Source: Dysgonomonas sp. ZJ279
GTDB lineage: Bacteria; Bacteroidota; Bacteroidia; Bacteroidales; Dysgonomonadaceae
Length of the DNA stretch: 64,000 nucleotides
Reading direction: 5' to 3'
NCBI RefSeq assembly: GCF_011039205.1
Contig: NZ_JAAKEL010000001.1
Coordinates: 372,001-436,000, forward strand
The notes beneath the pieces were generated by a model. That model was not told the DNA's origin. It saw only the letters and a program-made list of their open reading frames with translations, and ran no database searches. Of the stretch, positions 1-9,512 are shown in pieces. The translations under genes were made by a program, and so were the position numbers. How positions within the stretch are numbered: position 1 is the stretch's first letter; each line of letters opens with the position of its first letter.

Positions 1-652
1 TGGAACGAACCTCGTAGAACAGATTTTCTCTGTTGAATGATGCTTTAAATACATCGGCATCAGACATTCCCAGATTTTTTTGTATATCAAGTTGCACTTT
101 TGGAGTGGCTGTCGCCGTGAGTGCTATAAGTGGATGTTTACCAATCTCTGCCACTATCGGACGAATTCGTCTATACTCGGGTCGGAAGTCATGCCCCCAT
201 TCCGATATGCAGTGAGCCTCGTCAATAGCATAGAACGATATTTTTATCTGACTTAAAAATTCAATGTTTTCTTCTTTGGTCAACGACTCGGGAGCAACAA
301 AAAGTAATTTTGTCTTCTTCGATAAGATGTCGTTTTTTACATTTTCAATAGCCGACTTATTGAGTGATGAGTTCAAGAAATGTGCTACACCATCCTCCTC
401 GCTAAAGTTCCGCATGGCATCTACCTGATTTTTCATCAGAGCGATGAGTGGCGAAATAATTACTGCCGTTCCCTCCATCAACAGTGCTGGAAGTTGATAG
501 CATAATGACTTTCCTCCGCCGGTAGGCATCAGTACAAAGGTGTCCCTGCCATCCAGAATATTCTGAATGATCTCTTTTTGGTTACCTTTGAATTTATCAA
601 AGCCAAAATGCTTTTTTAGAGCAATAATTAGCGTATCGTCTTGATTAGACAT
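1..652 (-). CDS. recQ: ATP-dependent DNA helicase RecQ, N-terminal part (cut by window edge)
   Basis: Superfamily 2 3'-5' DNA helicase of recombination and repair. The frame is open from the ATG at 652 to base 1, about 217 codons, so the stop codon and the C-terminal zinc-binding and HRDC regions lie outside the window. Visible helicase motifs are the Q-motif region FGFDKFKGNQKEII, Walker A (MPTGGGKSLCYQLPA), motif Ia (ISPLIALMKNQV), the DEAH box in YAIDEAHCISEWGHDFRPEY and motif III (ALTATATPKV). The run from DEAH through HDFRPEYR is typical of RecQ. It follows clpX on the same strand with a gap of about 96 bases, as in other Bacteroidales, so it may share the clpP-clpX transcript. Confidence 0.93.
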   Translation of the reverse strand, partial: MSNQDDTLIIALKKHFGFDKFKGNQKEIIQNILDGRDTFVLMPTGGGKSLCYQLPALLMEGTAVIISPLIALMKNQVDAMRNFSEEDGVAHFLNSSLNKSAIENVKNDILSKKTKLLFVAPESLTKEENIEFLSQIKISFYAIDEAHCISEWGHDFRPEYRRIRPIVAEIGKHPLIALTATATPKVQLDIQKNLGMSDADVFKASFNRENLFYEVRS

Positions 653-748
653 ATTTAAACATCTCTAGGTCGTTTTATTTTATGAAGCTATGCAGCTATG
701 TTTTAAACTTCAACCGAAAGTAGACTATTTTTTATGAAATAACCAAAT

Positions 749-1990
749 TTATACAGCTTTTTTTAGCCTGTCTAAGTTCGATTTTCCTAATTGGTCTACT
801 GCATATTCTTTAGTTATATGCAATTCTGTTTGTTTTGTAGATGGTATAGTGAACATCGAATCCATCATAATAGATTCTACAATCGACCGTAAACCACGCG
901 CTCCAAGTTTATATTCTATTGCTTTATCCACCACATATTCGAATACATCTTCGTCAAATGTCAGATCGACATTGTCCATCTTGAATAACTTGATATATTG
1001 CTTGATGATAGAATTCTTAGGTTCGGTCAGTATTCGGCGTAATGCAACTCTATCTAACGGATTCAAGTAGGTGAGGATGGGTAACCGACCAATTATTTCG
1101 GGAATCAACCCGAAAGATTTTAAATCAACTGGAGTGATGTATTGCAACATGTTTTCGCGATCTACATCTGCTGTTTCCAACAATGATGCATAACCTACTA
1201 CACGTGTGTTGAGACGCTGAGCGATTTTACGTTCGATTCCGTCAAAAGCACCACCACAAACAAAAAGAATGTTTTTTGTGTTTACAGCAATCATTTTTTG
1301 ATCAGGATGCTTGCGTCCACCTTGTGGTGGCACATTTACTATCGAGCCTTCGAGTAGTTTTAGCAGACCTTGCTGTACACCTTCACCACTTACATCGCGT
1401 GTAATGGATGGGTTATCGCCTTTGCGTGCTATTTTGTCGATCTCGTCTATAAATACAATACCCCTTTCTGCGGCGGCTACATCATAGTCGGCAGCTTGTA
1501 GCAAGCGAGTTAAGATACTTTCTATATCTTCTCCTACGTATCCGGCTTCAGTTAGAACAGTTGCATCTACAATCGCAAACGGGACATGTAGTAACTTGGC
1601 AATAGTACGTGCTAAAAGCGTTTTACCTGTACCCGTAGGCCCTACGATAATGATGTTAGATTTTTCAATTTCTACATCGTCGTTACTATCTTCCTGTAGT
1701 ATTCGTTTATAATGATTGTATACAGCTACAGACAGATAGCGTTTGGCGTTATCTTGTCCTATGATGTATTGATCCAGATACTCTTTTATTTTCTTCGGAT
1801 CGGGTAGCTTATTTTTGTCTAAACCGTGGGAGCCTGATTTCTTTGTGTCAAGACCTTCCTTTACAATCAGATATGCTTGCTCAACGCAGCTATCGCAAAT
1901 TTCGGCAGACATTCCCGAGATAAGTAAGTTTACATCTTTCTCACTTCGTCCACAAAAACTACAATGTGTGCTATTTTCTTTTTTTGCCAT
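749..1990 (-). CDS. clpX: ATP-dependent Clp protease ATP-binding subunit ClpX
   Basis: AAA+ unfoldase that recognises tagged proteins and threads them into ClpP in the cytoplasm. The 413-residue length is normal. An N-terminal C4 zinc-binding domain (C10, C13, C32, C35) precedes the AAA+ module. Walker A is GPTGTGKT at 117-124, followed by the AGYVGEDIE pore-loop region, the Walker B segment [11 protein letters not shown], and the sensor/C-terminal segment containing GARGLRSI. The loop that is IGF in E. coli and docks on ClpP reads VGY here. It lies 118 bases downstream of clpP on the same strand. A hairpin at the clpP stop codon may reduce read-through into clpX. Confidence 0.97.
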   Translation of the reverse strand: MAKKENSTHCSFCGRSEKDVNLLISGMSAEICDSCVEQAYLIVKEGLDTKKSGSHGLDKNKLPDPKKIKEYLDQYIIGQDNAKRYLSVAVYNHYKRILQEDSNDDVEIEKSNIIIVGPTGTGKTLLARTIAKLLHVPFAIVDATVLTEAGYVGEDIESILTRLLQAADYDVAAAERGIVFIDEIDKIARKGDNPSITRDVSGEGVQQGLLKLLEGSIVNVPPQGGRKHPDQKMIAVNTKNILFVCGGAFDGIERKIAQRLNTRVVGYASLLETADVDRENMLQYITPVDLKSFGLIPEIIGRLPILTYLNPLDRVALRRILTEPKNSIIKQYIKLFKMDNVDLTFDEDVFEYVVDKAIEYKLGARGLRSIVESIMMDSMFTIPSTKQTELHITKEYAVDQLGKSNLDRLKKAV

Positions 1991-2091
1991 CTATTTTTAA
2001 GCAAATTGGTTATATAAGTACAGTTAAATATAAATCTTATTCTGGTAAGGACAACAAATGCTTGTTATTGAGTAGAATAAAGTGTAAAAAT

Positions 2092-2114
2092 AAATAAGGT
2101 CGCAGACCTTATTT
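2092..2114 (-). terminator. Hairpin overlapping the clpP stop codon
   Basis: Ten-base perfect arms (2092-2101 and 2105-2114) enclose a three-base loop, and the clpP stop codon lies inside the right arm. On the minus strand the hairpin is followed by a T-rich but interrupted tract. It could be a partial terminator or an mRNA-stability element between clpP and clpX. Confidence 0.5.
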
Positions 2115-2777
2115 ATTTTTTAATAGTACGTCGTCGACCATACCATATTCTTTTGCTTCAGCCGAAGTCATCCAGTAGTCACGGTCAGAATCTGCCGCTA
2201 CTTTCTCTATTGGTTGTCCGGAATGATCAGATATGATTTTGTAAAGTTCTTGTTTAACTTTACCTATCTCGCGTGCTGTGATCTCGATGTCAGATGCTTG
2301 TCCTTGTGCTCCGCCTAGTGGCTGATGAATCATTACACGTGAATGTTTCAATGCCGAACGTTTACCTTTTTCTCCGGCTACAAGTAATACAGCAGCCATA
2401 GAAGCAGCTATACCGGTACAGATAGTAGATACATTGCTGTTTATAAATTGCATAGTGTCGTAAATTCCATATCCTGCATAAACAGAACCTCCGGGAGAGT
2501 TGATATATATAGATATGTCTTTACCCGAGTCGGCCGAATCCAGATACAACAATTGTGCTTGGATTACATTCGCTGTATAGTCGTCTATCTGTGTACCAAG
2601 GAAGATAATTCTATCCATCATCAAACGGGAGAATACATCCATTTGTGCAACATTAAGTTGACGTTCTTCGATGATTGTCGGAGATATATAGCTGCTTGTA
2701 AAACCTACGTAGTTGTCAAGAGCTAATCCGTTCATCCCAAGATGCTTTGTCGCATATTTTCTAAAATCATTATTCAT
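2109..2777 (-). CDS. clpP: ATP-dependent Clp protease proteolytic subunit ClpP
   Basis: Serine peptidase (family S14) that forms the tetradecameric chamber served by ClpX. The catalytic triad can be placed as S126 (in GIAASMAAVL), H151 (in MIHQPLGG) and D200, with the usual 25- and 49-residue spacings. The 222-residue length includes an N-terminal extension of about 30 residues before the region equivalent to mature E. coli ClpP. It stands between tig and clpX but has its own -7 element about 115 bases upstream, and tig ends in a terminator, so clpP probably starts a separate transcript. Confidence 0.97.
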   Translation of the reverse strand: MNNDFRKYATKHLGMNGLALDNYVGFTSSYISPTIIEERQLNVAQMDVFSRLMMDRIIFLGTQIDDYTANVIQAQLLYLDSADSGKDISIYINSPGGSVYAGYGIYDTMQFINSNVSTICTGIAASMAAVLLVAGEKGKRSALKHSRVMIHQPLGGAQGQASDIEITAREIGKVKQELYKIISDHSGQPIEKVAADSDRDYWMTSAEAKEYGMVDDVLLKNK

Positions 2778-2889
2778 AATCTTCTATTTTTATTTTTAAT
2801 AATAGTATTGAATGTAGGATTAACAATTACCGTGCCAGCATATTGTGGCATAATGATAAGGTTTTGTAAAAGACATTTTCTTACCTAAA

Positions 2890-2897
2890 CAAAGTTA
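2890..2897 (-). promoter_or_regulatory. Bacteroidota -7 element for clpP
   Basis: The minus strand reads TAACTTTG, matching TAnnTTTG, about 113 bases upstream of the clpP start codon and downstream of the tig terminator. No clear -33 TTTG is visible. Confidence 0.5.
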
Positions 2898-2960
2898 TAA
2901 ATAAAAAATTGAAATAATGGGTAAATCTTTTCTTTTACCTTAATTATTAGCAGAAAAAAG

Positions 2961-2994
2961 AAAACGAGCAGGGATATAATTAACCTGCTCGTTT
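2961..2994 (-). terminator. Terminator after tig
   Basis: Eleven-base GC-containing arms (left 2961-2972, right 2984-2994) lie 22 bases past the tig stop codon on the minus strand. The A-rich tract just left of the hairpin on the plus strand becomes a U-rich tail in the minus-strand transcript. Confidence 0.8.
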
Positions 2995-3016
2995 CTTATT
3001 ATTTAGTATGCTGTGA

Positions 3017-4399
3017 TTAAGCTTCTGTTTCCTCTGCTGTTTCGTTTTCGAAGAATTTACGGAATTCTTCAAGTGAAATTGCTTTTTCTGTTACACCTAG
3101 TGTTGATTTCAAACTTTCGATGATTTTGTTTTCCATTGCGCGGTCAACAAGATTACGAGCATTATCTTGGTTTTTCAACATGTCGTTAGCGTAATTCTCA
3201 ACCATTTCGTCAGGAAGACCCATCATGCCGTATTGTGCAAATTGCGCACGCGCTGCTTGGATAGCAATGGCTTTAACGTCTTCGTTCTCTATTTTGAGGT
3301 CTTTGTCTTTTGCTATCTGCTCTTTGATTAGATGGAATTTCAAATCTTCTACAATTTTCGGATATTCAGCCTCTACCGATTCTGCTGTTCTTTCTTTTCC
3401 GCTGGCAATTAACCATCTTTTTAAGAATGCATCAGGGAATTCAATATCACCGGCTTTTTTCTCCAGTAATTCTTTTGCATCGAGCAAGAATTTGTAGTCA
3501 CTGTCAGGAGTGAATTGTTGAGCAACAGTTTCTTTTACTTTTGTTCTGAATTCTTCTGCTGTTTTCACAGTGCCTTCGCCAAATATTTTGTCGAATAACT
3601 CTTGATCTAGGTCTGCTTCTTTATAACGGGTAACTTCTGTTACCTCGAAGCTAAATTCAGGAGAAATAGCTTCAACTGCATCTTTTTCGATATGAAGAAG
3701 TGATGCTATTTCAGTTTCGTTTCCTTCGTAAGCTTTACCCGGGTTGAATGTGATAATATCACCTGGTTTTACACCTACAAATTTAGCTTGCTCTTCAGCA
3801 TCTTTTATATAAGAAGCCATAACAACACCAGCTTCTACTGAAATGCCATTTTCTTTTGCTTTGCCATTTTCCAACTCGGTGATTTTACCTTTAGTCAGGT
3901 CAGTTTCTTTAGCACCTTCGCTGATAGTTTCGTATTTGCCATAATTTGCTTTGTACGAATCTATTTGTTTTTCAACAAGCTCTTCATATACGTCGATAGC
4001 GTAATATGTGATTTTGTCCTTTTTAGTTAATGCAAGTTTGATTTCGGGAGCAAGAGCTATATCGAAAAAGAATTCATAATCTCCTTCAGTAGCAAAGTCA
4101 ACAGGTTGTTGCTTTTCTTCATTTGGAAGAGGCTCGCCTAAAACGTTTAGTTTGTTTTCTTGGATATAATTGTATAACCCTTCGCCTACAAGTTTATTTA
4201 CTTCTTCTGCAATGATAGATTTGCCATACATCTTTTTCACCATACCGGCAGGTACTGTTCCCGGACGGAAACCTGGTACATTTGCTTTCTTGCGGAAGTT
4301 TTTAAGTGAGCTTTCTACTTTTTCTAGATAGTCTTCTTTTGTAATGATTATTTGTAGAACAGCATTTACACTGTCAACATTTGTTAGAGATATATTCAT
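3017..4399 (-). CDS. tig: Trigger factor, ribosome-associated chaperone
   Basis: Chaperone that docks at the ribosome exit tunnel and shields nascent chains. The 460-residue length is typical. The N-terminal ribosome-binding domain carries the signature stretch NVPGFRPGTVP near residues 40-50 (F-R-P-G conserved). A central FKBP-like region about 150-260 is quite divergent from the proteobacterial PPIase domain, as is common in Bacteroidota. A long helical C-terminal chaperone domain follows. It has its own promoter (4503-4533) and terminator, and lies upstream of clpP-clpX in the conserved quality-control order. Confidence 0.95.
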   Translation of the reverse strand: MNISLTNVDSVNAVLQIIITKEDYLEKVESSLKNFRKKANVPGFRPGTVPAGMVKKMYGKSIIAEEVNKLVGEGLYNYIQENKLNVLGEPLPNEEKQQPVDFATEGDYEFFFDIALAPEIKLALTKKDKITYYAIDVYEELVEKQIDSYKANYGKYETISEGAKETDLTKGKITELENGKAKENGISVEAGVVMASYIKDAEEQAKFVGVKPGDIITFNPGKAYEGNETEIASLLHIEKDAVEAISPEFSFEVTEVTRYKEADLDQELFDKIFGEGTVKTAEEFRTKVKETVAQQFTPDSDYKFLLDAKELLEKKAGDIEFPDAFLKRWLIASGKERTAESVEAEYPKIVEDLKFHLIKEQIAKDKDLKIENEDVKAIAIQAARAQFAQYGMMGLPDEMVENYANDMLKNQDNARNLVDRAMENKIIESLKSTLGVTEKAISLEEFRKFFENETAEETEA

Positions 4400-4502
4400 C
4401 TTAACGGGTTTATGGGGTTAGTTTTTATTGTTTATCAAATCCAAACCGATCTAAAGGGCTGATTTATACAGATTATAATCAGTCATCCTTTTTTAGGTGG
4501 TG

Positions 4503-4533
4503 CAAAAATAGTCTTATTATTGTAATATTCAAA
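4503..4533 (-). promoter_or_regulatory. Promoter for tig (-33/-7)
   Basis: On the minus strand a TTTG at 4530-4533 is followed after 19 bases by TATTTTTG (4503-4510), matching the Bacteroidota consensus TTTG-N19/21-TAnnTTTG. It lies about 104 bases upstream of the tig start. Confidence 0.65.
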
Positions 4534-4628
4534 GTGAAATACCTATTTATTCATTCGATTTTAAGAAGAAATAATAAACGTAATGTATTATAAATATGTT
4601 TTGTAACATGTTTGTAAATAAAAAATAT

Positions 4629-4636
4629 TAACTTTG
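4629..4636 (+). promoter_or_regulatory. -7 element for the Crp-family regulator gene
   Basis: TAACTTTG matches TAnnTTTG, 38 bases upstream of the start at 4675. TTTG motifs lie upstream at 4600 and 4611, but neither is at the ideal spacing. Confidence 0.5.
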
Positions 4637-4674
4637 TTTTCGATTGTATTTGATTCTAATAGTCATATTTCTTT

Positions 4675-5376
4675 ATGGTGGCAGACAAGAGTGATGTAAT
4701 TAGTCTATCGGAAAGCATTCCGGAGATATGGAATTTACTGAGTGACAAAGAGCGTGAGATTATTACTATAAACACAAGGATTCTTGAGTTTAAGAAGAAT
4801 GAGGTGATCTACCGAGAGGAAGAAACCCCACAGGATCTTATGTGCTTGTGTAAAGGCAAGGTGAAAATATATAAAGAAGGAGTAGGAGGGCGTAGTCAGA
4901 TAATCAGGATGATTAGGCCTACTCAATATTTCGGATACCGTGCTTATTTTGCCAATGAGCCTTATGTTACGGCAGCTTCGGCTTTCGAGTCGGCAACAAT
5001 CTGTTTCATACCAATGAAAATTATAGAAGAATTAGTCTTGTCGAGTCCTCGATTGGGTATGTTCTTTATCCGCGAATTATCTACCGACCTGGGAATTGCT
5101 GACGAACGTGTGGTGAATCTCACTCAAAAGCATATTAGAGGACGTTTAGCCGAATCGCTGATATTTCTTATTGAAAGCTATGGCTTGGAGGAAGACGGTG
5201 CCACTATTAGTATTTACCTTTCCCGCGAAGATTTAGCAAGTTTGTCTAATATGACAACGTCTAATGCTATCCGTACTTTATCCACATTCGTGGAAGAGCA
5301 TATTATTGCACTCGATGGACGAAAAATAAAAGTTATTGACGAAGAAAAACTTCGAAAAATAAGCAAAATCGGATGA
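4675..5376 (+). CDS. Crp/Fnr-family transcriptional regulator
   Basis: A 233-residue regulator with an N-terminal cyclic-nucleotide-binding-like beta-roll (about residues 20-130, including YREEETPQDLMCLCKGKVKIYKEG) and a C-terminal Crp-type winged helix (about 165-230, with YLSREDLASLSNMTTSNAIRTLSTF as the recognition region). There is no FNR-type cysteine cluster, so oxygen sensing through an iron-sulfur cluster is unlikely and the ligand is unknown. Its stop codon overlaps the next start by four bases (ATGA), so it is translationally coupled to the GH3-family gene. That coupling suggests it may regulate or respond to that enzyme's pathway, which is inference only. Confidence 0.9.
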   Translation: MVADKSDVISLSESIPEIWNLLSDKEREIITINTRILEFKKNEVIYREEETPQDLMCLCKGKVKIYKEGVGGRSQIIRMIRPTQYFGYRAYFANEPYVTAASAFESATICFIPMKIIEELVLSSPRLGMFFIRELSTDLGIADERVVNLTQKHIRGRLAESLIFLIESYGLEEDGATISIYLSREDLASLSNMTTSNAIRTLSTFVEEHIIALDGRKIKVIDEEKLRKISKIG

Positions 5377-6884
5377 TTACCCGTCTCGTTCATAAATATC
5401 TTGATCATGGTTACAGGGAAGTCGACAGGTTTATAAACAGGCCTTTTGAAACCCAAAGTAAGGTATTAGATTATTTGCTCCGTAACGGAGAGCATACCTT
5501 TATTGGTCAAGAGTATGATTTCGTATCCATAAAAACTAAAGATGACTTTCGTAAGAAAGTTCCAGTTTTTCATTACGAAGATCTACGTCCTTATCTGGAC
5601 AAAATTATCATAGACAAACAGAATAATATCCTTTGGAATAAGCCGGTTAACTGGTTTGCTATGTCGTCGGGTACTACCGAAGATAAGAGTAAATATATTC
5701 CTGTTACCCGTGAGTCGCTCACTAAAGGGCATTATAAATGTGGCGAGCAAATGCTTTCCATTTATGCACAAGCCAATCGTGATGCTAAGTTCTTCTTTGG
5801 TAAGACGCTTGTAATGGGAGGTAGCAAGCAGATCAATAACATTGGCGATAGTGTCTTCACCGGAGATATATCGGCTATCCTTATTCGCAATTTATACTTC
5901 TGGGCGAAGATGAGCCGTACACCAGAACATATATCATTGTTGCCCGATTGGGAAATTAAACTACAAGCTCTGACGGACTATGCTATTAAGCACGATGTTC
6001 GTGCATTTATGGGTGTCCCGTCATGGTTGCTGGTTCTTCTAAAGAAGATTAAAGCAGATACAGGTCGTGAGTTGACCGATATATGGCCTAATCTCGAAGT
6101 GTTTTTTCATGGAGGAGTCAGTTTTACTCCATTCGAGGAGCAATATAAGAAGCTGATCCAGAAGCCTGATATGTATTATTGGGAGACTTATAATGCTTCG
6201 GAGGGATTCTTTGGAGTTCAGTTTTCTAACGATTCTAAAGACTTGTTGCTTATGCTCGATAATAGCATTTATTATGAGTTTGTGCCGATGAACGAATGGG
6301 ATTCGCAAAACCCTCATACATTGACTTTAGAAGAGGTTGAAGTAGGGCAGAACTATGCAATTATTATTTCGACCAATGGTGGTTTATGGCGTTATATGAT
6401 AGGCGACACAATCGAGTTTACGTCTACTAACCCTTATCTATTCCGAATAACAGGGCGCACGAAGAACTTCATAAATGCTTTCGGTGAAGAGATCATAATA
6501 GATAATGCCGAAAAAGCATTGGCTGAAGCATGTAAAAAAACGAGTGCGCAAATAGCTGAATACACTGCTGCACCGGTTTATTTTGGTGATGAAAATACAG
6601 GTGCACACGAGTGGCTTATAGAGTTTGCCGAAGAGCCGAATAATCTACATGCTTTTATTCAAGTGTTGGATGAAACCTTGAAGAAAGTAAATTCAGATTA
6701 TGAAGCGAAACGTTCATATAATTTATCCCTAGGAACCCCTATAGTGAAAAGTTTACCGAAGGGCACATTTAATGAATGGCTTAAGTTTATAGGCAAGTTA
6801 GGTGGGCAGAACAAAGTGCCGCGGCTATCCAATAATCGTGAGTATATTGATAAGCTTTTGGCTTTTATCGATAATAAAAAATAG
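5373..6884 (+). CDS. GH3 auxin-responsive promoter family protein (acyl-adenylating enzyme)
   Basis: A 503-residue member of the bacterial GH3 family, related to plant GH3 enzymes that adenylate a carboxylic acid and join it to an amino acid. The ATP-binding motif SSGTTEDKSKYIPVT lies near residue 95. Further family landmarks are the NASEG segment, the GDTIEFT motif and the C-terminal region GRTKNFINAFGEEI with the conserved acidic residues. Bacterial substrates are unknown for this clade. The start ATG overlaps the stop of the upstream Crp-type gene, so the two are co-translated. Confidence 0.88.
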   Translation: MITRLVHKYLDHGYREVDRFINRPFETQSKVLDYLLRNGEHTFIGQEYDFVSIKTKDDFRKKVPVFHYEDLRPYLDKIIIDKQNNILWNKPVNWFAMSSGTTEDKSKYIPVTRESLTKGHYKCGEQMLSIYAQANRDAKFFFGKTLVMGGSKQINNIGDSVFTGDISAILIRNLYFWAKMSRTPEHISLLPDWEIKLQALTDYAIKHDVRAFMGVPSWLLVLLKKIKADTGRELTDIWPNLEVFFHGGVSFTPFEEQYKKLIQKPDMYYWETYNASEGFFGVQFSNDSKDLLLMLDNSIYYEFVPMNEWDSQNPHTLTLEEVEVGQNYAIIISTNGGLWRYMIGDTIEFTSTNPYLFRITGRTKNFINAFGEEIIIDNAEKALAEACKKTSAQIAEYTAAPVYFGDENTGAHEWLIEFAEEPNNLHAFIQVLDETLKKVNSDYEAKRSYNLSLGTPIVKSLPKGTFNEWLKFIGKLGGQNKVPRLSNNREYIDKLLAFIDNKK

Positions 6885-6894
6885 AGATATGATC

Positions 6895-6924
6895 TTTGTT
6901 ATATAAGATGATATTTTACCTTTG
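6895..6924 (+). promoter_or_regulatory. Promoter for the 579-residue membrane protein
   Basis: TTTG (6895-6898), then 18 bases, then TACCTTTG (6917-6924), about 51 bases before the start codon at 6976. It suggests separate transcription from the upstream GH3 gene. Confidence 0.55.
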
Positions 6925-6975
6925 ACAAAACTTTTAGTGTAAACTGCGCTTCGAAAATATATTGAGTATATAGAT

Positions 6976-8715
6976 ATGTTGATAGTTTTATTAGTATGGG
7001 TCGCAATTACTATTGTACTTCACTCATACGGTGCTTTTTTTATTCACTTATATAACCGCATTTGTAATAAAGATGAGCAATACTCATTGCTGGATACATT
7101 CTTATTAGGTATTCCTTTTGTTTTGATTGTGTTATCAGCAGTTTCATTTTTCTTCCCGATAAATGTTATAGTAGTATCTACATTCCTCTTATCTAGCCTT
7201 CTCTATAGTGCATTTATGTGCAAAAAAACTCATCTGTTTACGAGAATAAGGGAATATTTTGAGGGTTATAGCCTGTCAGAAAAAATATTTTTATTTTTAT
7301 TTGTTTTGCCATTGGTTATTATTGTGGCTTGGGGAGCATCTAATTTCGATCCGGCATGCTACCACTATCAGAGTGTGCGATGGATTGAAGAATTTGCCGC
7401 TGTGCCCGGGCTTGCAAATCTCGAAGAAAGGATAGGTTTCAACTCTAATTATCTTCTACTGAGTTCTCTTTTTACATTTCGTTTTTTATTGGTTGAACCT
7501 ATATTTGCCATTCAGGGTTTGTTGAGTGTAGGTGTTTTTCTTTGGGTTTTTCACGAAATGGTAAAGAGTGGATATGAGCTGAGACGTTGTTTTTTACTTT
7601 TTCTTTATTTGCTATTCCTTTATTTAGGTTTTATCCATATTGGCGATTCTTCTACGGATATTGTGCCTAACCTAATCGTTTTCTACCTTGTCTCTAAGCT
7701 TATACTAAATCCGCAGATACTGAAAAGCAATATTTTATTATATACCGTCGTGCTTATTACGTTGGCAACATTTAAACTGTCTATCGCCTTTATTGCATGT
7801 ATCAGTCTATTTGTAATTATTACTCTATATAAGAATAAAGAAATAAAGTCTCTTGTTTTTATTCTGTGTATGTCTTCTTTGATATTCGGTATGTGGATGG
7901 GGCATAATGTTATAATTTCGGGATACTTAATTCACCCGCTTTATGAAATCGATTTGTTCGATTTTGATTGGAAGCTCCCAAGAGAGATTTCAATTATAGA
8001 GAGGCGTTATATTCATGATGGTGCATTGTGGCAATTAAAATATGTGTATCATGGTGCATTAACGTTATTTTATGCGCCGTCGACACTTAAAATGCATTAC
8101 TATTTTACGGCGCTAGTATATGTGCTTGCCGGAGTATCGCCAATAGCCTTTCTATTTGCTTTTTATAAAAAAGCGTGGAAAGAATCAATACCTCTGGCCT
8201 TAATTTATGGGGTATTAATTATATGCTTACTTGGAGGTTTTGTTTCGACTCCTGATATAAGATTTGTTTCAGGTATATTGTTTTCTATGATATTTATATC
8301 TGTTGTTCAGGTGTTTAATGTAGTGGGCACTACTTGGTTTATAAAAAAAAGAGAACTCTTTTTAGCTGTAATGTTATTACCTTATTTATTTCTTGCAGCA
8401 TTCTATTTGCAGGGGGTAGCTACACCGGCGTGTAATATGAGGACTGTGGTTCGTACGATTGTTAGGCCAAGACCCTTGCGTGAAAAAATCTGGTATCCAG
8501 AAGAGGTGCTTCAATATGATACTTTTAAATTGAATGATGATGTGGAGATTTACATAATTAAAGAACCTTCCGGTTTGGTCTTTTATAAATTCCCAAGTGT
8601 TCCTTATGATAGTGAAATTCATCAATTTTGGAGATTCCAAAGTTATAAATCAATAGAGGCAAGGGGTACGAGTCTAAAGGATGGATTCAGAATGAAAAAA
8701 GGGTATTACGAATAA
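6976..8715 (+). CDS. Multi-pass inner-membrane protein of unknown function
   Basis: A 579-residue protein with about 10-12 hydrophobic segments spread from residue 1 to about 480 and a soluble C-terminal tail of about 90 residues. The architecture resembles GT-C type membrane glycosyltransferases and the LIC_10190-type membrane proteins. An acidic loop with FDPACYHYQSVRWIEE follows the fourth hydrophobic segment, where GT-C enzymes place their acidic catalytic loop. I cannot confirm that activity from sequence alone. It has its own promoter and is closed by a strong bidirectional terminator. No glycan genes lie beside it. Confidence 0.75.
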   Translation: MLIVLLVWVAITIVLHSYGAFFIHLYNRICNKDEQYSLLDTFLLGIPFVLIVLSAVSFFFPINVIVVSTFLLSSLLYSAFMCKKTHLFTRIREYFEGYSLSEKIFLFLFVLPLVIIVAWGASNFDPACYHYQSVRWIEEFAAVPGLANLEERIGFNSNYLLLSSLFTFRFLLVEPIFAIQGLLSVGVFLWVFHEMVKSGYELRRCFLLFLYLLFLYLGFIHIGDSSTDIVPNLIVFYLVSKLILNPQILKSNILLYTVVLITLATFKLSIAFIACISLFVIITLYKNKEIKSLVFILCMSSLIFGMWMGHNVIISGYLIHPLYEIDLFDFDWKLPREISIIERRYIHDGALWQLKYVYHGALTLFYAPSTLKMHYYFTALVYVLAGVSPIAFLFAFYKKAWKESIPLALIYGVLIICLLGGFVSTPDIRFVSGILFSMIFISVVQVFNVVGTTWFIKKRELFLAVMLLPYLFLAAFYLQGVATPACNMRTVVRTIVRPRPLREKIWYPEEVLQYDTFKLNDDVEIYIIKEPSGLVFYKFPSVPYDSEIHQFWRFQSYKSIEARGTSLKDGFRMKKGYYE

Positions 8716-8730
8716 ATAATCATATGATAT

Positions 8731-8774
8731 AAATAAGAAAAAGGATCGTTTAAAAACGATCCTTTTTCTTATTT
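8731..8774. terminator. Bidirectional terminator
   Basis: Twenty-one-base perfectly complementary arms (8731-8751 and 8754-8774) lie between two convergent genes, A-rich on the left and T-rich on the right. It can serve both the membrane-protein gene (+) and pgl (-). Confidence 0.85.
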
Positions 8775-8786
8775 ATGATTTATTGT

Positions 8787-9512
8787 TTACAACAAGCTAG
8801 CGGCTTCAGAGTCAAGAAACCAATATAAATAACCGTGCTTAGGGTTTACCTTAGCTGCAGGATACTTCTCGCTAAACAAATGTCTCTCTTTGATTATATC
8901 TCTTACTTTCTCAGCTTTATTCTTGCCAGTAGCTAAGAAAACTACGTATTGTGCATTATTAACCACCTTCCCGGTTATGCTGACACGTTCCATGCCACTT
9001 TCAGGATGTTTCCCTACAACACAACTTTCGGGTCTGTCCCATAGTTCTATTTGGTCAGGGAATATCGATACAGTATGACCATCATCACCCAAGCCGAGCA
9101 TAATAATCTCGAAACAAGGAGTATTGTCACGTTGCAGGATTTTCCGTTGCAATATTTTATTATACCACTGTGCCTCTTCTTCAGATTCATTTTCACCATG
9201 TATACGGTATATACTCTTCGGTTTGAGTCTAGGTATCTTGTCGAAAAGATGCTCTTTAGTCATCCCGTAGTTATTCATTTTATTTTCTGGTGGAACACAT
9301 CTTTCATCTCCCCAGAAGAATGATATACGCTCCCACGGAATTGATTCTTTGCAATGTTCTGCCCAATAATCGAATATAACCTTGGGGGTTGACCCTCCCG
9401 ATAATGATAAGTTGACATGAGGGTAAACCTCTAGTAACTTCATTAAAAACTGACTGAAACCTTCACTTAAAGCCTCTGTGTCTTGAAATACTTTAATTTC
9501 TTCTTTTATCAT
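8787..9512 (-). CDS. pgl: 6-phosphogluconolactonase
   Basis: Hydrolyses 6-phosphogluconolactone in the oxidative pentose phosphate pathway. A 241-residue DevB/SOL-type protein with the sugar-phosphate-isomerase-like motif LSLSGGSTPKVIFDY (about 36-50), FFWGDERCVPPENKMNNYGM (about 85-104) and LGLGDDGHTVSIFPD (about 160-174), which are all family signatures. The start ATG overlaps the stop of zwf by four bases, so the two are translationally coupled. No gnd is found next to them, although many Bacteroidales have gnd-zwf-pgl together. Confidence 0.95.
   Translation of the reverse strand: MIKEEIKVFQDTEALSEGFSQFLMKLLEVYPHVNLSLSGGSTPKVIFDYWAEHCKESIPWERISFFWGDERCVPPENKMNNYGMTKEHLFDKIPRLKPKSIYRIHGENESEEEAQWYNKILQRKILQRDNTPCFEIIMLGLGDDGHTVSIFPDQIELWDRPESCVVGKHPESGMERVSITGKVVNNAQYVVFLATGKNKAEKVRDIIKERHLFSEKYPAAKVNPKHGYLYWFLDSEAASLL

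Noticed and set aside
744-751. TAAATTTG on the minus strand as a recQ promoter
   Set aside because: It overlaps the clpX stop codon and has no -33 partner, and chance matches are frequent in AT-rich DNA.
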